Position numbers and translations under genes: made by a program
Shown: piece after piece, positions 26,601-34,024 of the stretch
Position numbering within the stretch: the first letter of the stretch is position 1
Layout: each line of letters opens with the position of its first letter
Assembly: GCF_001898575.1 (NCBI RefSeq)
Contig: NZ_MKUD01000059.1
Span: forward strand, 64,287 to 100,149
Length of the DNA stretch: 35,863 nt
Origin: Spirosoma sp. 48-14
GTDB lineage: Bacteria > Bacteroidota > Bacteroidia > Cytophagales > Spirosomataceae
Reading direction: 5' to 3'
The notes under the pieces: model-generated
What the model was told of the DNA's origin: nothing
Database searches by the model: none
What the model saw: the letters and a program-made list of their open reading frames with translations, nothing else

Positions 26601-26775
26601 CTATGACTCTAATCTATCAGATACAAGCTTTCTTACTTTGGTTGCAAGTATATTGCATATGTTCATGAATCGTGTTTTCGAAGGCCAGCATAGGAAGCAT
26701 GAGATGGTAATTTACCATTTCATGGCTAGACACTATGAGTCAGTAATTGCCCGAAATAAAAAGACTGCACAGTAG
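23668..26775 (+). CDS. Class I lanthipeptide dehydratase (LanB), full length
   Basis: The 1035-residue protein matches full-length LanB. The N-terminal glutamylation domain (about 1-700) includes the hallmark YGRSTPYGLFAGVAVG (about 91-106). The C-terminal elimination domain (SpaB_C/thiopeptide-type, about 750-1030) includes FIRYADPDNHIRVRF and a late HMFMNRVF helix. LanB enzymes use glutamyl-tRNA to activate Ser/Thr and then eliminate glutamate to give Dha/Dhb. The length fits the two-domain class, not the split type. The 45-residue precursor gene lies immediately upstream. No LanC cyclase, protease, transporter or immunity gene is found in the window, so this is either a minimal or a broken cluster. 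The base composition is AT-rich like the plasmid core. Confidence 0.9.
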   Translation: MAKPKFGHHSFFGVRLPFRPINHLIDFLSLSRKQGVSDSRLLLKSLLEAVWSDEAIFLSSTNLLKSWNAAKDNILDIDPALELALWRYVFRWYGRSTPYGLFAGVAVGTIGEERIIRFDEAAWQTNSRPDSTIITEVGRTLAQDKLLRSLLNYSLNNSLYKVAGQFRFSEEIGEPSNSKIVLSSLAATPDLEKLVDYLKVHSSASYSELINLYGNDLREEVSEYIDTLIDNQFLFSNLSIPITGGDMATYLLELTNRVSFNSPLLDGLREAQTLLTDKQLTIEQLTRAQKLLDQVVAQTDFNLKDSDLSIQTDLFLFPDQLQLDNSTVSQIADQFNALVPILKIKQPSPIHDFCRRFKARYDKQEIDLLTALDSDVGIGFINDTLANYPILNEIPFSTSNPFFPPPTALDQFKETLYSRYLLNGKNEVELTDRDIIPFTEQIHQSELPPSWYLHGELFECKSTNKEDSQQTANWRFLLNPISASSSSFFFARFCDGHEGLKKSVEEMCHWEQDQYPNDILAEVVHLPPKPIRAGNVVKRPALRPFEIPYITPAGVSQENTILLSDLLVSVTDDERIHLRSKKTGQRVRPMLSTAHNISFGDEVYQFLAYVSKSENETLGWSWGTLSELPTLPRLVYRNLVITPAQWTIRKDALPSNSAPSVELLRTIYGLPRYVLFIEADNKLLLDLDFEPAQRILLHEVSKKQKILLKEWFGEKYNPWLINGDNQYVSELVIPIKTTTNQPLKKSYFFAKSLKSDIERNFIPGKDWLYLKIYAHENSCDEILVNSIQPLYQLFRQKNWGEKMFFIRYADPDNHIRVRFKASNKHYSDLLTACYEELSTYLKSGLIYRVQLDTYQREIERYKPNLIEYCESIFDADSQFILTMLAENDLLNIDRFKLAIQSNDTLLSDFGFSVEEKRVLCRHLQLSFFDEQGKTKEVKQKLNDLYREYSRDFFLLSDNNAIQIRSSKIKQAAIPILQYYDSNLSDTSFLTLVASILHMFMNRVFEGQHRKHEMVIYHFMARHYESVIARNKKTAQ

Positions 26776-26913
26776 TAGAGTAGGGGAGGGATTGCAACAA
26801 TGCTATTATCTTATAAATACCTGAAACAAGAACTAAAGTAACTGGCGATATATTGTAACCTTACTATATTGTTGGCCTGAAATTATTTTATAACAAATTA
26901 GCCTTAAATATTT

Positions 26914-26945
26914 ATTCACCCCCTAGAACAAGTCATTCACCCCCT
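26914..26945 (+). repeat. Pair of 11-bp direct repeats at 21-bp spacing
   Basis: ATTCACCCCCT occurs at 26914-26924 and 26935-26945. The sequence is unlike the surrounding AT-rich DNA and the period equals that of the iterons. It may be a regulator, relaxase-complex or secondary initiator site in the 312-bp gap after LanB. Confidence 0.4.
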
Positions 26946-27043
26946 CGTCAATTAGATTTACCCGTTTACCAACTTTTCTAAATCGGTAAATTATATCAAC
27001 GTAAATTCGGATAATATTTGAATTCCGGGTAGTATAGCCCATG

Positions 27044-27054
27044 TAGGACAAATA
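27044..27054 (+). promoter_or_regulatory. Half-site of the parA palindrome
   Basis: TAGGACAAATA is identical to 11 bases of the 46-bp palindrome upstream of parA (16571-16581 region). It lies 34 bp before the gene at 27088. It may be an additional partition-protein site; a chance match cannot be excluded. Confidence 0.3.
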
Positions 27055-27087
27055 AGCAATTAAGTAGTGTAAAACTGTCTGGATAAA

Positions 27088-27336
27088 ATGGAAATAGGAA
27101 ATTCTTTTGAATATGGAAATGTAATAGAATTAATAAACAGAGCATACTACATACTCTTAAAAGATGGATTCGTAGATGAGGCTACCGCAATAGCAGATTT
27201 AAGCTATATCATAAGTAGAAGGGTAGAGCCAGAAGTTGAGAATCCATATGAGAGTTTTGGAAGTCAAACAATAGAATATATTAATCGTTCTAATCGCCTT
27301 GGCAATTTTATAAATGAAGATTTTACGGAAAATTAA
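27088..27336 (+). CDS. Small acidic protein of unknown function
   Basis: The 82-residue protein is not recognised. It is acidic and predicted helical (VIELINRAYYILLKDGF, then EATAIADLSYIISRRV), with a flexible Asn/Glu-rich tail. It has no signal peptide, Cys or known motif. It lies alone upstream of the oriT-like gap and in the same direction as the mobilization genes, so it may belong to that module. Confidence 0.6.
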   Translation: MEIGNSFEYGNVIELINRAYYILLKDGFVDEATAIADLSYIISRRVEPEVENPYESFGSQTIEYINRSNRLGNFINEDFTEN

Positions 27337-27746
27337 ATTCTAATAGTATCTCGATCAATGATTTAAATATAGCTTCAAAATATATTAAATGCATTTATAT
27401 ATAATTAGGAATTAGCATACATGTAACGACAGTATTGTTTCTGCTTAATAGATCAAGTTCGACAAAAAACATTTACAATAAAGAATCCTGTAACATAGGG
27501 GAATGATTTCTTAGCAGTCGGCGCATTAGACTATAAAGCTCCCTTCTCCTGCGGATTCGGCGAAAATAATGTTTCCTTTTGTAAACATTAGCAAGAGGAA
27601 AGAGGTTTGATACTTTATAATGATGTCCTAAACTGAGATAAGTTATTGATTATCAGGTGTTTAATAAAATATAAAATAATAAGTTACCAATTATATTAAT
27701 GCTATCTCATTGATTACCAGAGGTAAAAATAATTATTTTCATAATT
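27337..27746. other. Non-coding gap upstream of mobilization genes, candidate oriT
   Basis: About 410 bp without a gene, directly before the RHH-relaxase pair, which is the usual place of oriT. Visible structures are AATGTTT/AAACATT (27568-27574 and 27583-27589, 8-base loop), next to a less AT-rich stretch CCCTTCTCCTGCGGATTCGG at 27541. Near the gene start is a palindromic ATAATTAT pair (about 27730-27750) that could serve as an RHH operator. The nick site cannot be fixed from sequence alone. Confidence 0.45.
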
Positions 27747-28097
27747 ATGAATAAGTACAAAACAATCAGTGTCAGTGAAGATACGTTCAATGAGTTTGAG
27801 CGTATGGCCAAGAGTTACAAGCTAACGAATAAGGCTCTTATTGAGGCTATGGTGATGTATTTTAAAGTTAGCAAAGCAGACCCTAGAAACCCAGAAACAG
27901 ATAATCCTACAGATGCTATTAAAGCACTAGATCGCAGATTAGTGACTTTCATAAAGGAACAAGAAAAGAAACTATTGATACCTATGAAAGATGCGATCTT
28001 TGAAATAGCTAGTACAGAAGGAATGCCAAGGAGGGAGGATTTAAGAATAGTGAATAGTAATGTCAAAAAGATTATTACTCACTTAAATATTAAATAG
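27747..28097 (+). CDS. BfmA/BtgA-like ribbon-helix-helix mobilization accessory protein
   Basis: The 116-residue protein starts with a ribbon-helix-helix pattern: a strand KTISVSEDTF, then a helix NEFERMAKSYKL, a turn TNKALIEAMVMYF. A Lys/Glu-rich helical region follows. This matches the BfmA/BtgA-type accessory proteins of Bacteroidota mobilizable elements, which bind oriT and help the relaxase, and often repress their own operon. It is separated from the relaxase gene by 3 bp, and the candidate oriT lies directly upstream. Confidence 0.8.
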   Translation: MNKYKTISVSEDTFNEFERMAKSYKLTNKALIEAMVMYFKVSKADPRNPETDNPTDAIKALDRRLVTFIKEQEKKLLIPMKDAIFEIASTEGMPRREDLRIVNSNVKKIITHLNIK

Positions 28098-28100
28098 CTT

Positions 28101-28910
28101 ATGCAGACAAAGTTTGCTAGTCCAATTAAAGGCGATAATAAAGGTAGTAGTGCTAGACTAGTAACTTATTTAGAAAAAGAAAATGCTGATAAAGAATTAT
28201 CAGAGCAAGAATATTTTTTTTCTGCTGATAGAGATAAGTGCAACAAATATGAAGTAATTAGCCAAATTGATAATAATGCAAAAGGGCAGGGTTTAGAAAA
28301 AAAAGATGATCGCTTTTATTCTATAATTGTCAGTCCAAGTAAAAATGAATTGGCTGAAATGGGTGATGATTCTCAAAAGTTGAGAGAATACACACGGAAC
28401 GTAATGGAAAACTACGCTTCTGGTTTTTGTAATAATAAAGGTGAAAATAGAAATTTGACAAGTAAGGATTTAGTTTGGTACGCAAAAATAGAAACAGAAA
28501 GAAAACATAATTTTGATTCAAATGAAGTGAAAGAAGGTTTAGCTAAATCTGGCGAATTGAAAGAAGGTGATCAACGGCATATTCATATCATAGTTTCACG
28601 TTGTGAAGCACGTGAGAACAGACATGTGTTTGAGGCTGATAATAGCCAGAATAAAGAAAAGACAACTCAACTAAGCCCGATGGTGAAAAATCAAAAGATC
28701 TTCAGTAGAGATAATTTTTATAGAAATAATGAACAAACATTTGATAAGCAATTTACTTACCAACGCAATAAAGAGGAGACTTATGATTATTGTAATGCTT
28801 TAAAAAATGGGACAAAAAAAGATTATGAGCAAGCCCTACAGAAAGATCAAATTAGGCGAAGTAAAGAAAAAGAATTAGTGCAGAACAGGCGGATAGGGAT
28901 GAGTATGTAA
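28101..28910 (+). CDS. Relaxase/mobilization protein (DUF5712/MobB-like)
   Basis: The 269-residue protein has a central HxH metal-binding motif, RHIHIIVSRCE (His160, His162), characteristic of the relaxase 3-His motif region. An N-terminal segment reads FYSIIVSPSKNE, and a Lys-rich C-terminal helix follows. It resembles DUF5712/MobB-type (BtgB-like) relaxases of Bacteroidota plasmids, which nick oriT and lead the strand into the recipient. The length is typical of this short class. Candidate nucleophile tyrosines lie at YFFSADRDKC and FYSIIVS near the N-terminus; I cannot tell which one acts. The order RHH-relaxase-coupling protein supports the role. Confidence 0.82.
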   Translation: MQTKFASPIKGDNKGSSARLVTYLEKENADKELSEQEYFFSADRDKCNKYEVISQIDNNAKGQGLEKKDDRFYSIIVSPSKNELAEMGDDSQKLREYTRNVMENYASGFCNNKGENRNLTSKDLVWYAKIETERKHNFDSNEVKEGLAKSGELKEGDQRHIHIIVSRCEARENRHVFEADNSQNKEKTTQLSPMVKNQKIFSRDNFYRNNEQTFDKQFTYQRNKEETYDYCNALKNGTKKDYEQALQKDQIRRSKEKELVQNRRIGMSM

Positions 28911-28929
28911 AACTTTAACTTTTTTAAAG

Positions 28930-30612
28930 ATGGATTTCAAGAAAAGAGATAGAGGAGTAACCTCAACTATTAAAAATATTGCTCTTGCGATAGTAGTTTA
29001 CTTTGTATTGGCTGTTGTTGTCGGAGCGATGAAAGGGATATTGCCCGGTGTTTTATTTACTGCAATTTCATTTTTATTAACCCTATCATTAATAGCCTTT
29101 ATAGTTTATGAACTTTTCTTCGGAAGAACAGAACCAAAAATTGAAAAGGATCGTGAAGTTGCGTCGAAACGTACAAACAGAGAAGTAAATGAGTCTGTGT
29201 TTACATTAAGCACAGTTCATTCAGATATGCCATCTATGTTTTTAACCAACCCTTACAGAGGTGTTTTAGTAATTGGCGGTGCCGGGTCAGGTAAGAGTGC
29301 GAGTATAATTGAGCCTATTATTATTCAGTCAGTACAACAAGGTTTTGCTGGTATTTTATACGATTTTAAATTTCCTTCTCTAGCTAAAGTTGCCAAGTAT
29401 GCCGCTGATACATACAAAAGCTCTGTAAAGCTTTATTACGTTGACCTTGAGAATTTGTCAAGGAGCCATAGGGTAAATCCGCTACAACCTGAATTGATGC
29501 GCACACAAAGTTATGCCGATGAATATAGTAAATGCATTCTTAATAATTTAAAACCCGAAAGCATACAGAAATCAGACTATTGGACAGATGAAGCGTCAAG
29601 TTATTTGACAGCAGTAATCTGGTTTTTGAGAGAGGAATATCCTCAATACTGCACCCTACCGCATGTAGTTAGCTTAGTGTTAGAAGATACTATTAAAGTA
29701 GTTGAACTATTGTCAACTAATGCAGAAACACGCGGTACAGTAGCAAGCCTACGGGGAGCTATTGAGCGTAATGCTGAGGCTCAAGTTGCAGGTATTGATT
29801 CAACCTTAAAAACGGCTCTAAGAAAGATTAATACAAAAGAAATTGCATGGGTACTATCCGGCGATGATTTTAGTTTGAATATCAATGATCCGTTAGATCC
29901 TAAGTTTGTTACGCTAGGTAACTATGACGGTTTACGTGGCGTTTTTGGCCCTGTGCTTGCTCTCATCGCTACGGTTGCGCTTAAGCAGATGAACCAGCCC
30001 GGTAAACAAAAAAGTGTTATCATTTTAGATGAAGCCCCGACGATATATATTCCAGGTCTTGAGCATATACCAGCTACGGCACGCAGTAATAAAGTCGCTA
30101 CCGTCTATGCAGCACAGGACTTGAGTCAGATAGAAAATGCATATGGGCGACTCAGAAAAGACACGTTGGTTGCAAATTTAAGTAATCAGTTCTGGGGGCG
30201 AGTAGGATTGGTTAGTACAGCTCAGTATGTGGCTGAGTTATGGGGTAAGCATGAGGTTATAAAAACAACTCATAGTGTAGGCAAGAGTAGTAACGGAGTG
30301 ACTATTTTCAGTCAAGCTTCCTACTCAAAAAGTAAGAGTGAAAGCCTTCATGAGCAACAGCGGATTCAAATCAATGACGTTACTGAATTAAAAGAAGGGG
30401 AATTCTTCGGGCAATTAGTTGAAAGTGACTACAGTAGTTTTAAAGCTAGATTTCAAGTGCAACAGTTAGGAGACGTGCCGGATATTTTACCTTTTCAAAA
30501 TGTGACAAATGAAGAATTGAAGGAAAATTTCTTGCGTATACAGTTGGACGTTCAGAGTATTTTAGATAAGGATAAGCCGTCTGAAGTTACTATTGAAAAA
30601 GACGATTTCTAA
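28930..30612 (+). CDS. VirD4/TraG-like type IV coupling protein
   Basis: The 560-residue protein has two N-terminal membrane segments (about 12-35 and 41-63, IALAIVVYFVLAVVVGAM and VLFTAISFLLTLSLIAFIVY). A cytoplasmic ATPase follows, with Walker A GGAGSGKSA (Lys122) and Walker B VIILDEAPT (Asp367-Glu368). Later motifs include VATVYAAQDLSQIENAYG and FWGRVG. It would couple the relaxosome to a type IV channel supplied elsewhere, as for MobC/TraG proteins of Bacteroidota. It follows the relaxase by 19 bp and ends the mobilization operon. No channel genes are present, so transfer would need a helper element. Confidence 0.92.
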   Translation: MDFKKRDRGVTSTIKNIALAIVVYFVLAVVVGAMKGILPGVLFTAISFLLTLSLIAFIVYELFFGRTEPKIEKDREVASKRTNREVNESVFTLSTVHSDMPSMFLTNPYRGVLVIGGAGSGKSASIIEPIIIQSVQQGFAGILYDFKFPSLAKVAKYAADTYKSSVKLYYVDLENLSRSHRVNPLQPELMRTQSYADEYSKCILNNLKPESIQKSDYWTDEASSYLTAVIWFLREEYPQYCTLPHVVSLVLEDTIKVVELLSTNAETRGTVASLRGAIERNAEAQVAGIDSTLKTALRKINTKEIAWVLSGDDFSLNINDPLDPKFVTLGNYDGLRGVFGPVLALIATVALKQMNQPGKQKSVIILDEAPTIYIPGLEHIPATARSNKVATVYAAQDLSQIENAYGRLRKDTLVANLSNQFWGRVGLVSTAQYVAELWGKHEVIKTTHSVGKSSNGVTIFSQASYSKSKSESLHEQQRIQINDVTELKEGEFFGQLVESDYSSFKARFQVQQLGDVPDILPFQNVTNEELKENFLRIQLDVQSILDKDKPSEVTIEKDDF

Positions 30613-30726
30613 TCTGTTATTTATGAAGATTCAAAATTCAGATAAGTCAAATACTTGCGACTCGTCACTTAAGGTAAGCAAACCTCTGTTTCTTCACGTA
30701 AATGCAAAAGACAAGGCTTTTTGAAA

Positions 30727-31194
30727 TCAGAGCCGTTGCAGGATTTTTTTAGTGAAGATATTGCCCTGTGGAAAGATACCCGTACCTGCAGAAGGGTCAA
30801 GGTATTGAACTGGCGTAGTACCTAGGACATTGGCTAGTTCCTTTCCAACTTGCTCAACCAGTTGAGGAGGGGTATAAAATCCGGACAATACATTATTTCG
30901 AATTCCAGATATATAATCCTCCGCGCGGTCTTCGGCGGCCTCGTTTAATAATTCGTGCAGTTGTTGAATACCCGGTCGCAACTGATTATCGAGCGTAGTG
31001 GTCCAAAGTCGATCATCTTGAACAGGCAAGAGCACAGCTTTGAGTGCTCCAAAACCACTATAGGCAGATAGAATGGTTCTTTCTTCGGCACTAGCTTCTG
31101 ATTGTAGGCCTGCTTTCTGCTGCTGATCGATTCGAAAGGCAATGCGCAATGCCTCTAAGTTAGCTGCCAGGTGTGTACGGTGATTAAATGCCAT
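30727..31194 (-). pseudogene. Truncated large N6-adenine methylase/helicase protein, N-terminal fragment
   Basis: The 155-residue frame matches the start of very large (about 1500-2000 residue) N6-methylase/helicase proteins carried by Bacteroidota integrative elements. It has FNHRTHLAANLEALRIAF, AYSGFGALKAVL, FYTPPQLVEQVG and finally the methylase motif I region LDPSAGTGIF. Directly after that motif the match stops; 13 unrelated or scrambled residues lead to a stop codon. The catalytic NPPY region and the helicase are therefore missing. It is a fragment and not expected to methylate DNA. It overlaps the upstream DUF1896-like gene by 11 bp, the usual layout of the intact locus. Confidence 0.75.
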
Positions 31195-31576
31195 TACCGA
31201 TATGGTTTTTACCGAGGTAGTCCACGAGTAATCCTACTATGTATGCATCAGCCAATCGAGATGATGGCTGCGATAGAAGCGGCATAAATTCCTCAACAAG
31301 CTGACCAATATGAGGAGGTTGGGTGAGTCCCGGAAAATCGGCAAAATCCGTTTGAAGTATATCCTTTAGTCGACTGGCAGCCTCTAGAATAGGGGTGATA
31401 GTTTCTACCATCACGGATTCAGCAATGTCAAGTGCCTGATCAATGGAATGCCCTTCCCGACGCTGTTCTTCAAACGACTGCTGGGCCGCTTGTATCGATG
31501 AATTTAGGACGTCGATTGATAGCGGCAAATCAGCCGTCAGTCTCCTAAGGCGAAGCACAAAATAATCTGTTTCCAT
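31184..31576 (-). CDS. DUF1896-like protein, probable integrative-element relic
   Basis: The 130-residue protein has the helical pattern of DUF1896 (short proteins of Bacteroides conjugative elements): an N-terminal DYFVLRLRRLTADLP, then AQQSFEEQRREGHSIDQALDIAESVM and a C-terminal LADAYIVGLLVDYLG. DUF1896 genes typically precede the large methylase gene, as here. Function in the family is unknown. With its partner truncated it may be a passenger. The family call is by remembered pattern, not a scored match. Confidence 0.55.
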   Translation of the reverse strand: METDYFVLRLRRLTADLPLSIDVLNSSIQAAQQSFEEQRREGHSIDQALDIAESVMVETITPILEAASRLKDILQTDFADFPGLTQPPHIGQLVEEFMPLLSQPSSRLADAYIVGLLVDYLGKNHIGNGI

Positions 31577-31843
31577 ATCTATAGTTGTCCGCGATAAGCC
31601 CGTGTGATTTGGCTAAAATACAATAAAAGATAACCCAGGGAATAGGTCATTTACCGTCCAGGGACGAACACATCCATAGCTGGGACAAACACGATCAAAG
31701 AAGAAAATTAACGAGTGAACGGGAAGTCAAACTCCTTGAAATTTATGAATTTCAGCTATGTTTCAAGAGATGGGAAGGGGCCTTTTTATGACTCCTAAAC
31801 AACTTCTGATTTACTAACAGGCAATAGTAAATACTCATACTCT
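31577..31843. other. Gap without a gene
   Basis: About 270 bp between the divergent genes at 31576 and 31887. I see a short GC patch (GGGAAGGGGCCTTTTTATGA near 31770) but no convincing gene, RNA or repeat. Confidence 0.4.
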
Positions 31844-31873
31844 AAATCTCCTGCCTTTTGCCGCAGGAGATTT
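31844..31873 (+). terminator. Perfect 11-bp hairpin just upstream of a small gene
   Basis: AAATCTCCTGC (31844-31854) pairs with GCAGGAGATTT (31863-31873) around CTTTTGCC. It is followed by CTATTTTT and, 13 bp later, the ATG at 31887. It has the form of a Rho-independent terminator, yet the only GGAG-like ribosome-binding element for the next gene lies in its 3' arm, so it may also act on translation. Confidence 0.5.
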
Positions 31874-31886
31874 CTATTTTTGGTGA

Positions 31887-32135
31887 ATGAATAACCCTCA
31901 CATTCTCCCTGGTGCCTTCTTAGGCAAGTCAGGTAAACTGTATATCCGTGTTCGTAAAGTATTGCCTGAAGGCAAAGATTTGTACACGACACAGACGGCG
32001 GTTTATCCTTCAATTGAGTCTTATAATAACCGCTCGGAAATTCCTCATTATGTTGAGCTTACTACTGTGGCCAATGACTATCAATCCACTGTAATAGTCA
32101 ATATGGATTCATTGACCATTCGGATTGACATATAA
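31887..32135 (+). CDS. 82-residue protein of unknown function
   Basis: Not recognised. The sequence is predicted beta-rich (KLYIRVRKVLPEGKDLY, YVELTTVANDY, TVIVNMDSLTIRIDI), with no signal peptide or Cys. It could be a small single-domain beta protein. A strong hairpin lies directly upstream. Its direction is opposite to its neighbours on both sides, so it is probably transcribed alone. Confidence 0.5.
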   Translation: MNNPHILPGAFLGKSGKLYIRVRKVLPEGKDLYTTQTAVYPSIESYNNRSEIPHYVELTTVANDYQSTVIVNMDSLTIRIDI

Positions 32136-32187
32136 GAGAGATAGTATTTTGTTGAAAGTAATTGGAAACTAGCGTACTCCCTATTTA

Positions 32188-32865
32188 TTATTTTCCAAGC
32201 GCATTATAGTTAGGATGTTCTAATTGGCCTATTGCTGCAATTTTTGCACTATCAAAGAGTACCTTCATCGCATCAAATAGTTCTGATACTAAATCAAGAA
32301 TTCCAATACCCGCAGGATATGCAGGAGGTTTCCCATAGATAAACGTATAATTGTTGCCTTTGAACACCTTTGTCTCGCCAGCTGTATTTTTAAAATAAAC
32401 TCCGCCGGTGTGAATGGTATTACGAATTGAGCTTAGAAGTACGAACAATTTGCATTCTTCTTTGGTCCAATTATTTTCAGTGTCATCATAGAGGTTGGCG
32501 ATTAACCTAGGTATTGAACTGCCATCATAGATATCATGGCCGGTCAGGCTTGCATTTAATGTTCTAAAAACTAATTCTGACTGAAATAATGCGGCTTCCA
32601 CAATGAGCTCGACAGAATTCTGCATCAAATTTTCCATATATAAATAGACTCTATCTTGATCATCAGCAAATAAACTACGACTTTCCTCCGACCCTCCCTC
32701 CAGATATCGCTTGTTAATGATCAGGTTTATGTGCACAGTAGCGCACTGGTTGATCATATTAGTAAAGAATGAGGTTCTTATATCTCGGTCAGAAAAAGCA
32801 TTGTAGGTTTCTTTATGCGCTAATGCCTGATCAAAAAGTTGCTCGACTGTAGTAGTAAGATCCAT
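32188..32865 (-). CDS. HEPN-like helical protein
   Basis: The 225-residue protein is all-helical in character. Near the end of its helical core it carries LFVLLSSIRNTIHTGGVYF, with Arg148-Asn-Thr-Ile-His152. An R-N-x-x-H motif at the end of a helix is typical of HEPN-fold proteins, many of which are ribonucleases in toxin or defence systems. Other stretches, such as NSVELIVEAALFQSELVFRTLNASL, fit the helical bundle. No family name is certain. It is divergent from the RES-domain gene at 33019. HEPN and RES domains are known to occur together in predicted toxin/defence proteins, so a functional link is plausible but inferred. Confidence 0.55.
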   Translation of the reverse strand: MDLTTTVEQLFDQALAHKETYNAFSDRDIRTSFFTNMINQCATVHINLIINKRYLEGGSEESRSLFADDQDRVYLYMENLMQNSVELIVEAALFQSELVFRTLNASLTGHDIYDGSSIPRLIANLYDDTENNWTKEECKLFVLLSSIRNTIHTGGVYFKNTAGETKVFKGNNYTFIYGKPPAYPAGIGILDLVSELFDAMKVLFDSAKIAAIGQLEHPNYNALGK

Positions 32866-33018
32866 ATTAAGAGAAATGGTATTGTGGTAATTTATATCAA
32901 TTAGGCAATCAATTTTTCGTTTAAAAAGAGTGCATTTTTATATAAAGAAACTCTCTAATTGGCAATTATGATGTTGCCAGAAAATATTATTTTTATATTC
33001 TGTCTGCCCCTATTATTT

Positions 33019-33999
33019 ATGAGTAATCTTCCTGCACACATCAAAGAATTAGAACATATTCGAGCATTATTGAATCACCCTGCTGTGGATCACCTTGATA
33101 TAGAAAGGCGCGTAAACAAGGTCTTTCGTCAAATTGGCTATGGTCGTCGACCGTTTACTTTCAATTTCGAAGGTTTATATCGAGCAGCTTCCAAAGATCA
33201 AGCTACATGGTTCAATGACCCGTCTGGCCGTCCACTCCCCGAAAGGTTATATTGTCCACCTTCTAGACTAGCTCCATTAGGTCGCTGCAACAAGGCAGGG
33301 CAGTCAGTATTTTATTGTTCCACTGAAAATGGGGTTCCAGTGTTTGAGGTTAGGGCTAAACTAAATCAAACGGTTGTCATTTCTATTTGGGTTAATAGGA
33401 TGAATGCATCAGGAGAAATGGAAATCCCGATTAGTATAAATGGCCTTGTTGTTGGTGTAGAAAAAATTGTCAGTACATTACCTGATGGGGCATGGCTCAA
33501 AAACTTTCTGCTGGAAAATGATGATATCTACAAATCAAGTACTCCATCCGCTGTCAGGGAAGTAGATGCATATATCGGAGAGTTATTTACAGAATCAACT
33601 GAGAATGTTAAGAATCTGTACTGGTTCACCAGCGCAATTGCCAATGTGCTTCTTTATAAGTTGCGAGACCCGGAGGGTGGTTCAACTTTAGATGGGTTAA
33701 TATATCCCAGTGTTGAAAGTAAATTCTCAGGACAGAATATTGTCTTAAAGGAAGAATTCGCTGCCACACACCTAAAAATCCTTGGTGCTCCAATGTATAA
33801 AGTCATGGAGTATGATGCTGACCAATCACGCTATAGCTTGAGGATTTTAGGAGGACTGGGGAATGATAAGAGTGATGGGTCACCAATTTGGAAGAAAACT
33901 CATCCCAAATATGGGGATGCCCGATACACTCTTTCACCTGAAACCCAAACTTTACCTTATGATTCAAAGGCAATTCTTGCTTACGAAGATGAAGAGTAA
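33019..33999 (+). CDS. RES-domain protein, putative NAD-consuming toxin
   Basis: Starting at ATG 33019, the protein is 326 residues; a TTG at 32959 would add a hydrophobic 20-residue lead with no support. Residues 40-125 match the RES pattern: GLYRAA (Arg55), PPSRLAPLGRCNKAGQSVFYCS, then VPVFEVRAK (Glu110) and a beta strand VVISIWV. A later YWFTSAIAN may supply the conserved Ser. RES toxins such as MbcT degrade NAD. The protein is longer than small RES toxins, with an N-terminal helical extension. No Xre/MbcA-type antitoxin gene is adjacent; the divergent HEPN-like gene is the only candidate partner. The family call is moderate. Confidence 0.65.
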   Translation: MSNLPAHIKELEHIRALLNHPAVDHLDIERRVNKVFRQIGYGRRPFTFNFEGLYRAASKDQATWFNDPSGRPLPERLYCPPSRLAPLGRCNKAGQSVFYCSTENGVPVFEVRAKLNQTVVISIWVNRMNASGEMEIPISINGLVVGVEKIVSTLPDGAWLKNFLLENDDIYKSSTPSAVREVDAYIGELFTESTENVKNLYWFTSAIANVLLYKLRDPEGGSTLDGLIYPSVESKFSGQNIVLKEEFAATHLKILGAPMYKVMEYDADQSRYSLRILGGLGNDKSDGSPIWKKTHPKYGDARYTLSPETQTLPYDSKAILAYEDEE

Positions 34000-34024
34000 A
34001 GTAAGTACAAAAAAGTTAACCCTT

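Noticed and set aside
30623..30724. 33-codon frame after the coupling protein
   Set aside because: Too short, without motif or clear initiation signal, and it runs into the methylase-fragment end.
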